A stretch of 64,000 nt of DNA from Litoreibacter ponti (GTDB taxonomy: Bacteria; Pseudomonadota; Alphaproteobacteria; Rhodobacterales; Rhodobacteraceae), in the NCBI RefSeq assembly GCF_003054285.1, contig NZ_QBKS01000001.1, forward strand, positions 1,674,001 to 1,738,000, given 5' to 3'. A program made the translations under genes and the position numbers. Under the pieces are notes generated by a model. The model was not told where the DNA came from. It did no database searches and saw only the letters and a list, made by a program, of their open reading frames with translations. Of the stretch, positions 1 through 8,725 are shown piece by piece. Numbering within the stretch: the stretch's first letter is position 1; every line of letters starts with the position of its first letter.

Positions 1-243
1 GCGCTCGTCGCCGGGATCGGCCTGCTTGCCGCGCACGATCAACTGCCGGTCCTCGACGGTGATCGACAGATCCTCATCGCCGAACCCCGCCACGGCCAGC
101 GTGATGCGGTAGGCATTCTCGGCGGATTGCTCGATATTGAAGGGCGGATAGCCGTTTTCCGACTTCGCGGTGCGCTCCACCAGCCGCTCCAGCTGGTCAA
201 ATCCCAGCAAGAAGGGGTGGGAGCCCAGGGTCAATTTTGTCAT
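1..243 (-). CDS. Hsp20/alpha-crystallin small heat-shock protein, 3' end missing
   Basis: The first 81 codons of a small heat-shock protein lie on the minus strand and run off the left edge. The protein starts MTKLTLGSHPFLLGFDQLER and continues with YPPFNIEQ and ITLAVAGF, the N-terminal arm and first beta strands typical of IbpA-like alphaproteobacterial Hsp20 proteins. These are ATP-independent cytoplasmic holdases that bind unfolding proteins under heat or oxidative stress. About 60-80 residues, including the rest of the alpha-crystallin domain and the C-terminal I-x-I anchor, should lie outside the window. The start is the only ATG giving the family N-terminus. Confidence 0.9.
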   Translation of the reverse strand, partial: MTKLTLGSHPFLLGFDQLERLVERTAKSENGYPPFNIEQSAENAYRITLAVAGFGDEDLSITVEDRQLIVRGKQADPGDER

Positions 244-427
244 GGCACAGTCCTAGTTAGCGTCAGCGACTTTGCAGGTCGTGGCCCTCGAAAGCAGCCA
301 CATCTTCAAAATGGGGAGTGTTTTGCCCCTTATCAAGCCCTGCGGGCTGGACAGGGGGCCTTTCGCCCCCCACATTGTGCTCAAAGTCAATCAAGAGGCC
401 GCCAAGCCCGTGAAATCGCCCGAAAAC

Positions 428-628
428 ATGAGCAAGAACGACGTCCTGCGCGTCAAGCTCGAGGTGTTGAAACGCGAGCACCGCGACCTCGACGACGCGA
501 TCGCGGCCCTGCAGGAGAAAGCAGCCCCCGATCAGCTGACACTCAAGCGGCTCAAAAAGCAGAAACTGGCCCTCAAGGACCGCATCGCGGTGATCGAGGA
601 CCAGCTGACCCCGGATATCATTGCGTAA
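428..628 (+). CDS. YdcH/DUF465 family small coiled-coil protein
   Basis: A 66-residue protein starting MSKNDVLRVKLEVLKREHRD. It is almost entirely charged amphipathic helix and has the DUF465 pattern: an L-x3-H-R-x-LD core near residues 14-20, then a K/L-rich second helix (LKRLKKQKLALKDRI). Family members are small cytosolic proteins of unknown function. The frame stays open upstream to 272, but that part (Cys, Pro, Gly rich) does not look like family sequence, so ATG 428 was preferred. It lies 40 bp upstream of purE on the same strand and may share its transcript. Confidence 0.75.
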   Translation: MSKNDVLRVKLEVLKREHRDLDDAIAALQEKAAPDQLTLKRLKKQKLALKDRIAVIEDQLTPDIIA

Positions 629-668
629 GCGCCGCGAGGCTTTATAAGAGCGGCTTTCCGTTGGCCAA

Positions 669-1175
669 GTGAGCATTGCCATGTCCCCCTCCCCCGTTCC
701 CGTTGGTATCATCATGGGCAGCCAATCCGACTGGCCCACCATGAAAGAGGCGGCCGATCTGCTCGACACGCTGGGCGTGGCCTACGAGACGCGGATCGTC
801 TCCGCCCACCGCACGCCGGACCGGCTGTGGGACTACGGGCGAAGCGCCGTGGAGCGCGGGCTGCAGGTGATCATCGCAGGCGCCGGCGGGGCCGCGCATC
901 TGCCCGGCATGATGGCGTCCAAGACCCGGGTGCCGGTGATCGGCGTGCCGGTCCAGACCAAGGCGCTATCGGGCGTGGACTCGCTCTATTCCATCGTGCA
1001 GATGCCCAAAGGCTTTCCGGTGGCGACCATGGCCATCGGCGCGGCGGGGGCTGCCAATGCGGGCCTGATGGCGGCGGGCATCCTTGCGCTGCAGGATGAA
1101 GGTCTTGCCGCGCGGCTGGACGACTGGCGCCGCGCGCTGAGCGCCTCGATCCCCGAGGATCCGCGCGATGGGTGA
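669..1175 (+). CDS. purE: 5-(carboxyamino)imidazole ribonucleotide mutase PurE
   Basis: Class I PurE converts N5-CAIR to CAIR in purine synthesis. The sequence has VGIIMGSQSDWPTM near the N-terminus, the nucleotide loop SAHRTPDRL, GAGGAAHLPGM and the PVIGVPV strand, all hallmark PurE motifs. The length of about 165 residues is normal. The listed start is GTG 669; ATG 681 (MSPSPVPVG) is an equally plausible start four codons later. It overlaps purK by 8 nt, so the two are probably translationally coupled, matching their sequential reactions. Confidence 0.96.
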   Translation: MSIAMSPSPVPVGIIMGSQSDWPTMKEAADLLDTLGVAYETRIVSAHRTPDRLWDYGRSAVERGLQVIIAGAGGAAHLPGMMASKTRVPVIGVPVQTKALSGVDSLYSIVQMPKGFPVATMAIGAAGAANAGLMAAGILALQDEGLAARLDDWRRALSASIPEDPRDG

Positions 1176-2241
1176 GGCGTTGAAACCCGGCGCCGTGATT
1201 GGCATCCTGGGCGGTGGCCAGCTGGGGCGCATGCTGTCCGTGGCCGCGTCCCGGCTGGGCTTCAAGACCTGCATCTATGAGCCCGGCGGCGATTGCCCCG
1301 CCTCCCATGTGGCGAATTTCCATTTCCAGAAAAGCTATGACGACGAGGCCGCCCTGCGCCAGTTCGGCGAAAGCGTCGACGTCATCACCTACGAGTTCGA
1401 GAATATACCCACCTCGGCGCTCGACATCCTGGAGGCGCTCGCGCCGATCCACCCCAGCCGCCGCGCGCTGGAGGTCTCGCAGGACCGTCTGGTCGAAAAG
1501 ACCTTCCTGCGCGATCTGGGGCTGGAAGTCGCCCCCTTCGCCAATGTCGAGAGCCGCGATGACATGGACGCCGCGGTGGCCAAGATTGGCGCGCCCGCGA
1601 TCCTGAAAACCCGCCGCTTCGGCTATGACGGCAAGGGGCAGGCCCGCCTGAAAAGCGCAGATGACGCCACAGCCGCGTGGGAGGCCATGGAGGGCGCGCC
1701 TGCGGTGCTCGAAGGCTTCGTCGAGTTCTCCTGCGAGATTTCGGTGATCGGAGCGCGGGCGCAGGACGGACAGGTCGCCTGCTTTGACCCCGGCGAGAAC
1801 GTGCATCGCGAGGGCATCCTGCACACCACCACGGTGCCTGCGAACGTGCCCGCCCGGCTGCGCACCGACGCGGTGCTGGTGGCGGGCCGCGTGCTGAACG
1901 CGCTCGACTACGTGGGGGTGCTGGGGGTCGAGCTGTTCGTGACACCCGCCGGGCTGATCGTCAACGAGATCGCGCCGCGCGTGCACAATTCCGGTCATTG
2001 GACCCAGAACGGCTGCGTGATTGATCAGTTCGAGCAGCACATTCGTGCCGTGGCGGGCTGGCCTCTGGGCGACGGGTCACGGCATTCGAATGCCGTGATG
2101 GAAAATCTCATCGGGGCCGATATGGAACGGGTGGCAGCGCTTGCGGCAGAGGTCGGCGCGGGCCTGCATCTTTATGGCAAGGCCGAAGCCAAGCCGGGGC
2201 GCAAGATGGGTCATGTGAACCGCATTTCACCGAAGGGCTGA
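1168..2241 (+). CDS. purK: 5-(carboxyamino)imidazole ribonucleotide synthase PurK
   Basis: PurK is an ATP-grasp enzyme that carboxylates AIR to N5-CAIR using ATP and bicarbonate, supplying PurE. The N-terminus has the dinucleotide-like loop IGILGGGQLGRML. Later come DVITYEFENIP, the ATP-grasp segment LKTRRFGYDGKGQ, EGFVEFSCEISVI, and the C-terminal NEIAPRVHNSGHWT metal/ATP-binding block. The 357-residue length is usual. Its stop codon (TGA 2239-2241) sits inside the first of three consecutive palindromes. Confidence 0.97.
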   Translation: MGEALKPGAVIGILGGGQLGRMLSVAASRLGFKTCIYEPGGDCPASHVANFHFQKSYDDEAALRQFGESVDVITYEFENIPTSALDILEALAPIHPSRRALEVSQDRLVEKTFLRDLGLEVAPFANVESRDDMDAAVAKIGAPAILKTRRFGYDGKGQARLKSADDATAAWEAMEGAPAVLEGFVEFSCEISVIGARAQDGQVACFDPGENVHREGILHTTTVPANVPARLRTDAVLVAGRVLNALDYVGVLGVELFVTPAGLIVNEIAPRVHNSGHWTQNGCVIDQFEQHIRAVAGWPLGDGSRHSNAVMENLIGADMERVAALAAEVGAGLHLYGKAEAKPGRKMGHVNRISPKG

Positions 2242-2306
2242 CGCAAATTCGAATTTGCGTCCCGCGCGCAGCTGCGCTGCGCGCTCAAGCCGCGTCGACG
2301 CGGCTT
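2240..2306. terminator. three consecutive palindromes between convergent purK and lipase-like gene
   Basis: Three inverted repeats lie in 67 bp. 2240-2261 is a perfect 22-bp palindrome (arms GACGCAAATTC/GAATTTGCGTC). 2264-2284 is GCGCGCAGC-TGC-GCTGCGCGC, a 9-bp stem with a 3-nt loop. 2287-2306 is a perfect 20-bp palindrome (AAGCCGCGTC/GACGCGGCTT). They occupy the space between two convergent genes, so a bidirectional terminator or mRNA 3'-end stabiliser is the natural reading. There is no long T run, so intrinsic termination is inferred. Confidence 0.55.
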
Positions 2307-2313
2307 CCACCGC

Positions 2314-3102
2314 CTAATCCTGAACGATATTCGTGATGGTCTCTTCGACGGCGCTGGTGACTTCCTCGGCGGCCTCCTCGGCCACCTCCGACACGATATC
2401 GGCCAGCGTCAGATCATCCTGAAACTGCCCGTTCTGCAGGAACCGCACGGTTTGCGCCACCACCAGCGGAGCATTCATCATGAACGTATGGGTCAGCGGG
2501 AAGACCATGTGGTCGGCCATGCCCTCCACCTTGGTGCTCTCCACCGACACCTTGCCGTCATCGGGCCCGGGGATCAGGGCCGAATAGACCGGGTTCAGCG
2601 TCTGCGTGCCCGCGATCACGCCCAGCGGGAAGTCCACGGGGCCGAGTTGATTGGGCACCGAGTCCGGCCCGGTATGCAGCTCCTTGCCCGCCGGGCCATT
2701 GACCCATTCGAACGGCTCCCAGACCGACAGCTCATCGACCAGTTCCGATCCCTTGTTGGGCGGGGCCAGCATCACCACCCGGCCCAAGCTCGCCAGCTCG
2801 TTGTCGTCCAGCCACGCGCGCACCAGAATGCCGCCCATGGAGTGGGTGACGAAATGAATGGGAGTGTTGTCATTGCATTCCGCGATCGCGGGCGGGATCG
2901 TGCCGTAGGCGAGATCCCGGATCGTGTCGGTGGTCGACGGGTAGGACGGGTTCACCGTCTGGTAGCCATTGGCCTGCAGGCTCTGCTCCATCACCGAAAG
3001 CGAAAAGCTCGACCGCGCCAGCCCGTGCAGCAGCACAACGCACTCCGCCAGTGCGGGTGCGGGCGCGGCAAGCATCAAACCAAGGGCAATGATCCGTCTC
3101 AT
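2314..3102 (-). CDS. secreted alpha/beta-hydrolase, lipase-like
   Basis: A 262-residue protein with a signal peptide (MRRIIALGLMLAAPAPALA) and a small alpha/beta hydrolase fold. CVVLLHGLARSSFS gives the oxyanion HG motif, and HFVTHSMGGILVRAW holds the nucleophile elbow G/H-x-S-x-G. GMADHMVFPLTHTFMM carries likely catalytic Asp/His. This resembles the EstA/triacylglycerol lipase-like family, so the substrate is probably a periplasmic ester but is unknown. The C-terminus is acidic (EVAEEAAEEVTSAVEE), which is unusual. The frame extends upstream to a GTG at 3138, but the ATG at 3102 begins directly with a good signal peptide. Confidence 0.8.
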   Translation of the reverse strand: MRRIIALGLMLAAPAPALAECVVLLHGLARSSFSLSVMEQSLQANGYQTVNPSYPSTTDTIRDLAYGTIPPAIAECNDNTPIHFVTHSMGGILVRAWLDDNELASLGRVVMLAPPNKGSELVDELSVWEPFEWVNGPAGKELHTGPDSVPNQLGPVDFPLGVIAGTQTLNPVYSALIPGPDDGKVSVESTKVEGMADHMVFPLTHTFMMNAPLVVAQTVRFLQNGQFQDDLTLADIVSEVAEEAAEEVTSAVEETITNIVQD

Positions 3103-3322
3103 GGGCAATAAAGTAATCCGCAGGCGTCCAGGTTTCACCTTCCCCGTGCGTAAACCTTACGTCATTTTACATAAATAGGCGTGAAAAGAGGCGCAGAGGC
3201 AGACAAATCCGCGGCCAAGCGCTGACCTTGGGGCAGCGGCCCTGTTGACATCCCCCCACCCCCGACCACATGTAGCCGTCTAAATCAGAACGCTCCCATG
3301 AGTAGTCCAAGGAGAGGCATAT

Positions 3323-5911
3323 ATGCCCGTTGTCGTCGTCGAGTCGCCTGCCAAGGCCAAGACTATCAACAAATATCTCGGCAATGACTACACCGTGCTC
3401 GCCTCCTACGGCCACGTGCGCGACCTGCCCCCGAAGGACGGCTCCGTCGACCCCGACAACGAGTTCGAGATGATGTGGGAGGTCGCCTCCGACAGCAAAA
3501 AACACGTCAAGGCCATCGCCGACGCGCTGAAGGACGACAACGCCCTGATCCTCGCCACCGACCCCGACCGCGAGGGCGAAGCGATCAGCTGGCATCTGGA
3601 AGAGGCCCTGCGCAACCGCAAGGCCATCAAGAAGGACACGCCGGTCAGCCGCGTGGTGTTCAACGCGATCACCAAATCCGCCGTGACCGAGGCGATGGCG
3701 AACCCGCGCCAGATCGACGAGCCGCTGGTGCACGCCTATCTCGCCCGCCGCGCGCTGGACTACCTTGTGGGCTTCAAGCTCAGCCCGGTCCTGTGGCGGC
3801 GCCTGCCCGGCGCGAAGTCCGCGGGCCGCGTGCAATCAGTGTGCCTGCGCCTGATCGTCGACCGCGAGATGGAGATCGAGAAATTCAACGCCCAGGAATA
3901 CTGGACGGTGAAGGCGATGCTCGCCAATTCCCGTGGCCAGGAATACGAGGCGCGGCTGACCGTGCTGGGTGGCGACAAGCTCGACAAGTTTGACATCGGC
4001 AACGAGACCGCGGCGGAGCTGGCCGTGCAAGCCATCCACTCGCGCGATCTGAAAGTCACCAGCGTCGAGGCCAAGCCCGGCACCCGCAACCCGTCCGCGC
4101 CCTTCATGACCTCGACCTTGCAGCAAGAAGCCAGCCGCAAGTTCGGCATGGGCGCACGCCAGACGATGAGCGCGGCGCAGCGGCTCTACGAGGCGGGACA
4201 CATCACCTACATGCGGACCGACGGCATCGACATGGCCCCCGAGGCCGTGCACGCCGCCCGCGACGCGATCAAGGACAAATACGGCGCGGACTACCTGCCC
4301 AAAGAGCCGCGCATGTACAAGAACAAGGCCAAGAACGCGCAGGAGGCCCACGAGTGCATCCGGCCCACGGACCTTGCCGCCCAGACCGAGAGCCTGAAGA
4401 TCATCGATGCGGATCAGCGCAAGCTCTATGATCTGATCTACAAGCGCACGATTGCCTCGCAAATGGCCGCAGCCCGGCTGGAACGCACCACGGTGCTGAT
4501 CGGCTCTGACGACAAGCAGGTTGAGCTGCGCGCCTCCGGCCAGGTGATGATGTTCGACGGCTTCCTGAAGGTCTACGAGGAAGGTCGCGACGACGCCGTC
4601 ATCGACGATGACGACAAGTCCCTGCCCCAGATCAATCAAGGCGAGGCCGCCCCGAAGAAATCGATCACGCCCGAGCAGCATTTCACCCAGCCGCCCCCCC
4701 GCTACACCGAGGCCACGCTGGTCAAACGGATGGAAGAGCTGGGCATCGGGCGGCCGTCGACCTACGCGTCGATCGTGACGACCATTCAGGACCGCGACTA
4801 TGTCCGCAAAGAGAAAAACCGCCTGATCCCCGAAGACAAAGGCCGTCTGGTGACGGTGTTTCTGTCGAATTTCTTCTCGCGCTACGTGGAATACGACTTT
4901 ACCGCCGCGCTGGAGGAAGAGCTCGACGATGTCTCGGCGGGCGAGCGCAACTACAAGAATGTGCTCGAGCGTTTCTGGCGCGACTTCTCCGTCGCGATTG
5001 CCGAGGCGCTGGATTTGTCGATCACCGAAGTGCTCGAAAAGATCAACGAGGTGTTGGCGCCACACATCTTCCCGCCCAACGAGGACGGCACTGATCCCCG
5101 TCTCTGTCCCAATTGCGGCGCGGGCCGCTTGTCCATGCGCACCGCGCGCTCCGGCGGGGCGTTTATCGGCTGCTCGAACTACCCCGAATGCCGCTACACC
5201 CGGCCCTTCGGCCCACCCGATCCGGAAGCCGAAGCCTCCGCCATCCCGCCCGAGGGCAAGCTGCTGGGCGAAGACGGTGGCGACAAGATCTGGGTGCATA
5301 AAGGCCGCTTCGGGCCTTACGTCCAGCGCGGCGAGGTGAGCGACGACAACAAGAAGCCCCCGCGCCAGTCGATCCCGAAGGAATGGCCCGCCGAGGATGT
5401 GGACCTGGCCCAAGCTTTGCGCCTGCTCTCCCTGCCCCGCCTGATCGGGCCGCACCCCGAGGACGGGGTGAATGTCTGGGCCAATATCGGCCGCTACGGG
5501 CCTTACATCAAACACGCCGATACGACCTCGAACCGGGGCGGGACGAACGCCAACCTCGAAAGCCTCGAAGAGGTGTTCGATGTGGGCATGAACCGCGCTG
5601 TGCAGCTTCTGGCCGAGAAGGTCGCGTCCCGCGGCGGGCGCGGCGCACCGGCTAAGGTGCTGCGCGATCTGGGCGAGCATCCCGAAGACGGCGGTAACAT
5701 CTCGATCATGGAGGGCAAGTACGGCCCTTACGTGAAGTGGGAGAAGGTGAACGCCACCGTCCCCAAGGAAATCGCGCCCGATGATCTGACCGTGGCCCAG
5801 GCCATGCAACTGATCGAAGAAAAGCAGGCCAAGAAGGGCACCCGCCGCAAGGCCGCCCCCAAGAAGAAAACCGCGGCGAAGAAGAAATCGGCGGCCAAGA
5901 AGAAGGCATGA
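3323..5911 (+). CDS. topA: DNA topoisomerase I
   Basis: Type IA topoisomerase, relaxing negatively supercoiled DNA through a 5'-phosphotyrosine. The N-terminal Toprim domain starts VVVESPAKAKTI and contains ATDPDREGEA near residue 76. The catalytic Tyr is near residue 296 in ITYMRTDGIDM. One CPNC...CSNYPEC zinc finger lies near residues 595-625. It is followed by three topoisomerase C-terminal repeats with GRFGPYVQ, GRYGPYIK and GKYGPYVK motifs, and a Lys/Ala-rich tail from about residue 835. The 862-residue length suits alphaproteobacteria. The stop overlaps the start of a small membrane peptide gene. Confidence 0.98.
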   Translation: MPVVVVESPAKAKTINKYLGNDYTVLASYGHVRDLPPKDGSVDPDNEFEMMWEVASDSKKHVKAIADALKDDNALILATDPDREGEAISWHLEEALRNRKAIKKDTPVSRVVFNAITKSAVTEAMANPRQIDEPLVHAYLARRALDYLVGFKLSPVLWRRLPGAKSAGRVQSVCLRLIVDREMEIEKFNAQEYWTVKAMLANSRGQEYEARLTVLGGDKLDKFDIGNETAAELAVQAIHSRDLKVTSVEAKPGTRNPSAPFMTSTLQQEASRKFGMGARQTMSAAQRLYEAGHITYMRTDGIDMAPEAVHAARDAIKDKYGADYLPKEPRMYKNKAKNAQEAHECIRPTDLAAQTESLKIIDADQRKLYDLIYKRTIASQMAAARLERTTVLIGSDDKQVELRASGQVMMFDGFLKVYEEGRDDAVIDDDDKSLPQINQGEAAPKKSITPEQHFTQPPPRYTEATLVKRMEELGIGRPSTYASIVTTIQDRDYVRKEKNRLIPEDKGRLVTVFLSNFFSRYVEYDFTAALEEELDDVSAGERNYKNVLERFWRDFSVAIAEALDLSITEVLEKINEVLAPHIFPPNEDGTDPRLCPNCGAGRLSMRTARSGGAFIGCSNYPECRYTRPFGPPDPEAEASAIPPEGKLLGEDGGDKIWVHKGRFGPYVQRGEVSDDNKKPPRQSIPKEWPAEDVDLAQALRLLSLPRLIGPHPEDGVNVWANIGRYGPYIKHADTTSNRGGTNANLESLEEVFDVGMNRAVQLLAEKVASRGGRGAPAKVLRDLGEHPEDGGNISIMEGKYGPYVKWEKVNATVPKEIAPDDLTVAQAMQLIEEKQAKKGTRRKAAPKKKTAAKKKSAAKKKA

Positions 5912-6054
5912 TCAAAGGCTTGCTGGTGTTGCTGGCGGTGTTTTGCGTGCTGATGGGGCTGCTGATCTGGGCCAAGAGCCGCCCCGGCCCCGGCGCAGAC
6001 CTGTTGCGAGACTTTCATCCGGCTGTCATGGTGGTGTCGCTGGAGGGCGTTTGA
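5908..6054 (+). CDS. 48-residue membrane peptide coupled to topA
   Basis: A short frame opens with an ATG that overlaps the topA stop codon (ATGA at 5908-5911). It encodes MIKGLLVLLAVFCVLMGLLI as a single N-terminal hydrophobic helix, followed by a basic WAKSRPGPGADLLRDFHPAV tail. The tight overlap implies translational coupling with topA. No family is recognised. It may be a real small inner-membrane protein or a chance frame; the strongly hydrophobic start and coupling favour the former. Confidence 0.45.
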   Translation: MIKGLLVLLAVFCVLMGLLIWAKSRPGPGADLLRDFHPAVMVVSLEGV

Positions 6055-6093
6055 CTGGAGGGGTTCACACTCTCTTCGGAAGGCCAGAGACCC

Positions 6094-7299
6094 ATGAAAA
6101 CTGCATTCCTATCGCTTTTGGTGGCGAGCGTCGCCGCACCCGCTTTGGCCGACGGCATCTCCGTTGGACCGCGCCCGCTTTATCTGGTGGACCAGATGGA
6201 GGACGGGCCCTTGAAGGAGAAGCTCCTGTCCTGCGCGGCGGATCCGGTGCGGCGGACGGATTTCTCCATCGGCCATCGCGGCGCGCCGATGCAATTTCCC
6301 GAACACACCGTTGAGAGCAACGTCGCCGCCGCCCGCATGGGCGCGGGCATCCTTGAATGCGACGTGACCTTCACCGCCGACAAAGAGCTGGTCTGCCGCC
6401 ACGCGCAAGATGATCTGCACACGACGACGAATATTCTGGCGACCGACCTCGCGGCCAAATGCACCGCGGGCTTCACGCCCGCCTCCGGCGATACGCCCGC
6501 CAGCGCCAAATGCCGCACCTCCGACATCACGCTGGCGGAGTTCCGCACGCTAACAGGCAAGATGGACGCCGCGGACACGTCTGCCACCGATGTGGCGGGC
6601 TACATGGACGGCACCGCGGGCTGGCGCACCGATCTTTATGCAGCCGATGGCGGGCTGCTGATGACCCATGCGGAAAGCGTCGCGCTATTCAAATCACTCG
6701 GCGTAAAGTTCACGCCGGAGCTGAAGGCCCCTGCGGTGGCGATGCCCTTCGACGGGTTCAGCCAGCAGGACTACGCCCAGAAGCTGGTGGACGAGTACAA
6801 GGCGGCGGGCATCCCTGCGTCGGATGTCTGGCTGCAGAGCTTCGACCTCGATGATGTGCTCTACTGGATCGAGGCCGAGCCGGAGTTCGGCGCGCAGGCG
6901 GTCTATCTCGACGACAGCTACGACATTGACGGCTGGTCGCCCGAAAACCCGGCCACATGGCCCCACACGATGGCCGAGCTGAAGGGAATGGGCGTCAACT
7001 TCATCGCCCCGCCGATGTGGGTGCTGCTGGCGCTGAAGGACGGCGATATCGTGCCGTCGACCTACGCCAGAGAGGCCAAGGCCGCGGGCCTTGAGATCAT
7101 CACCTGGACCATCGAGCGCTCCGGTCCGCTGCAAAGCGGGGGCGGCTGGTACTACCAGACGATCACCGAGGCCACGGACAGCGATGGGGTGATGTACGAG
7201 GTGATCGACGTGCTGGCCCAAGATGTGGGCGTGGCGGGCATCTTCTCGGACTGGCCTGGCACGGTGAGCTACTACGCCTCCTGCATGGGATTGCAATGA
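6094..7299 (+). CDS. periplasmic glycerophosphodiester phosphodiesterase
   Basis: A 401-residue exported GDPD-family enzyme that hydrolyses glycerophosphodiesters to glycerol-3-phosphate and an alcohol. A signal peptide ends at ASVAAPALA. The catalytic block IGHRGAPMQFPEHT (residues about 57-70) carries the HRG histidine, followed by GILECDVTFT with the metal-binding Glu/Asp and LVCRHAQD. FTPELKAPAV is a second metal-site strand, and the C-terminal IITWTIE is typical of the barrel. This is the long GlpQ-like periplasmic type. It stands alone between topA and a nitroreductase gene. Confidence 0.9.
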   Translation: MKTAFLSLLVASVAAPALADGISVGPRPLYLVDQMEDGPLKEKLLSCAADPVRRTDFSIGHRGAPMQFPEHTVESNVAAARMGAGILECDVTFTADKELVCRHAQDDLHTTTNILATDLAAKCTAGFTPASGDTPASAKCRTSDITLAEFRTLTGKMDAADTSATDVAGYMDGTAGWRTDLYAADGGLLMTHAESVALFKSLGVKFTPELKAPAVAMPFDGFSQQDYAQKLVDEYKAAGIPASDVWLQSFDLDDVLYWIEAEPEFGAQAVYLDDSYDIDGWSPENPATWPHTMAELKGMGVNFIAPPMWVLLALKDGDIVPSTYAREAKAAGLEIITWTIERSGPLQSGGGWYYQTITEATDSDGVMYEVIDVLAQDVGVAGIFSDWPGTVSYYASCMGLQ

Positions 7300-7330
7300 G
7301 GGTTTGCGCCCGCTGACGCGGTCGCCACGC

Positions 7331-7376
7331 GGGGGGCGCTGCCCCCCGCACCCCCCGCCGTATTTTCAGAACAAAG
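7331..7376 (+). terminator. GGGGGGC-hairpin element with GAACAAAGAA tail (copy 1)
   Basis: A 7-bp perfect stem, GGGGGGC-GCT-GCCCCCC (7331-7347), is followed by a C-rich stretch, a TATTTT run and GAACAAAGAA. A near-identical element lies at 27327-27370. Both sit just downstream of plus-strand genes, so a 3'-end or terminator role is likely. Similar C-rich intergenic repeats are common in Rhodobacteraceae (recollection, not checked). Confidence 0.6.
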
Positions 7377-7463
7377 AATTTGAGCCTGCCTCGGTCGATT
7401 TTGGTGCCTTGAAAGCCCCGGTGCGATGCCCGACATAGGGGGCAACGCAGATAAGGGGGGTCC

Positions 7464-8042
7464 ATGCCCGAGAGAAACGACGCAGCACTTGAGTTCCTGC
7501 TGACCCGCCGCTCGCGGCCGGCCAAGACCCTGACCGCTCCTGCACCTGACCGCGCGGCGCTTGAGGTGCTGCTGACCGCCGCCGCGCGCACGCCCGATCA
7601 TGGCAAGCTGGAGCCGTGGCGTTTTATCGTGCTGGAACAGCCCGCGCTGGTGCGGCTGGGTGCGCTGGCGCGCGTGCGCGGGGCCGCGCGGGGCGAGGCG
7701 GAGGAGAAGATCGACAAGATCGGAGCAATGTTCGAGACAGCGCCAATGTCAGTGGCCGTGGTGGCCTCGCCCGTGGCCTCCGACAAGATCCCCGAAATTG
7801 AACAGGTGCTCAGTTCCGGCGCGGTCTGCCTCGCGCTTCTCAACGCCGCGCTTGCGAGCGGCTGGGGGGCCAACTGGTTGACCGGCTGGACCGCGATGGA
7901 CCGACCCTTCCTCGATGAAGGGCTGGGGCTGGCGGCGCATGAGTTCGTGGCGGGCTTCATCCATCTGGGCACCGAGACCTCGACCCCGCCGGACCGGCCG
8001 CGCCCGGACCTGGGCGCCAAGACCAGCTGGGTCGCGGCATGA
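7464..8042 (+). CDS. nitroreductase family protein, YdjA-like
   Basis: A 192-residue FMN-dependent nitroreductase-fold protein. FLLTRRSRPAKTL near the N-terminus is the FMN phosphate-binding R-R-S motif, AARTPDHGKLEPWRFIVL matches the YdjA signature, and the C-terminal GWGANWLTGW and AGFIHLGT strands complete the fold. The family uses NAD(P)H to reduce nitro or quinone compounds; the natural substrate is unknown. The short length fits the YdjA subgroup. Its stop overlaps the next gene's start (ATGA), suggesting a two-gene operon. Confidence 0.9.
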   Translation: MPERNDAALEFLLTRRSRPAKTLTAPAPDRAALEVLLTAAARTPDHGKLEPWRFIVLEQPALVRLGALARVRGAARGEAEEKIDKIGAMFETAPMSVAVVASPVASDKIPEIEQVLSSGAVCLALLNAALASGWGANWLTGWTAMDRPFLDEGLGLAAHEFVAGFIHLGTETSTPPDRPRPDLGAKTSWVAA

Positions 8043-8725
8043 TCTTCGGGGATGCGCTGAAGGCCTTGGGCCAGATCGGCGATGGCCGATTCCTGTCGGT
8101 ACTGCTCACCGGGGTCGGGCTGACCATCGGGCTGCTCTTCGCCTTCACCGTGGCTTTTGCCTGGACCGTGGGGCTGGTTGTGCCCGAAAGCTTCACCCTA
8201 CCCTGGATCGGGGAGATCACATGGATCGACAACGTGGCCTCGCTTGCCGTGATCCCGGTGATGGCGGTGGCGTCGATCTTCCTGATGGTGCCGGTGGCCT
8301 CGGCCTTCACCGGGCTGTTTCTGGACCGCGTCGTCGATGCCGTCGAGGCAGAGCATTACCCCCACGAGCCCCCCGTCAGCCCCCTGCCGCTGGGCGAGGC
8401 CATGCTTGAGAGCGCCAAGTTCCTTGGCCTGATCGTGGTGGTCAACCTGCTTGCGCTGGTGCTCTACCTGGTCTTCGCCCCCTTCGCGCCGCTGATCTTC
8501 TGGGGCGTCAACGGGCTGCTGCTGGGCCGGGAATACGCCACGCTGGTCGCACAGCGCCGCCTTGGCACCGCGGGCGCGCGGGCGTTTCGCAAGGCCAATC
8601 GCATGCAGATCTGGGCGGCGGGCACGCTGATGGCGATCCCGCTGACAATCCCGTTCGTCAATCTCTTGGTGCCGATTCTGGGTGTTGCGAGCTTCACCCA
8701 TCTCTATCACCGGCTGGCGCGCTAG
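8039..8725 (+). CDS. EI24 domain membrane protein, CysZ-like
   Basis: A 228-residue integral membrane protein with about four to five long hydrophobic segments. It has the EI24/CysZ family layout: a first TM near residues 20-50, a second near 70-100 ending in GLFLDRVVDAVE, a pair around 130-165, and a last near 195-220. The family includes the sulfate permease CysZ, but many alphaproteobacterial members have no assigned substrate. It overlaps the nitroreductase gene by 4 nt and converges on DUF1467, with the two ends also overlapping by 4 nt. Confidence 0.8.
   Translation: MIFGDALKALGQIGDGRFLSVLLTGVGLTIGLLFAFTVAFAWTVGLVVPESFTLPWIGEITWIDNVASLAVIPVMAVASIFLMVPVASAFTGLFLDRVVDAVEAEHYPHEPPVSPLPLGEAMLESAKFLGLIVVVNLLALVLYLVFAPFAPLIFWGVNGLLLGREYATLVAQRRLGTAGARAFRKANRMQIWAAGTLMAIPLTIPFVNLLVPILGVASFTHLYHRLAR

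Noticed and set aside
3836..5809. 657-codon minus-strand open frame opposite topA
   Set aside because: Antisense frame of a high-GC gene; the composition is His/Arg/Gly/Val rich without family motifs, and topA explains the DNA.
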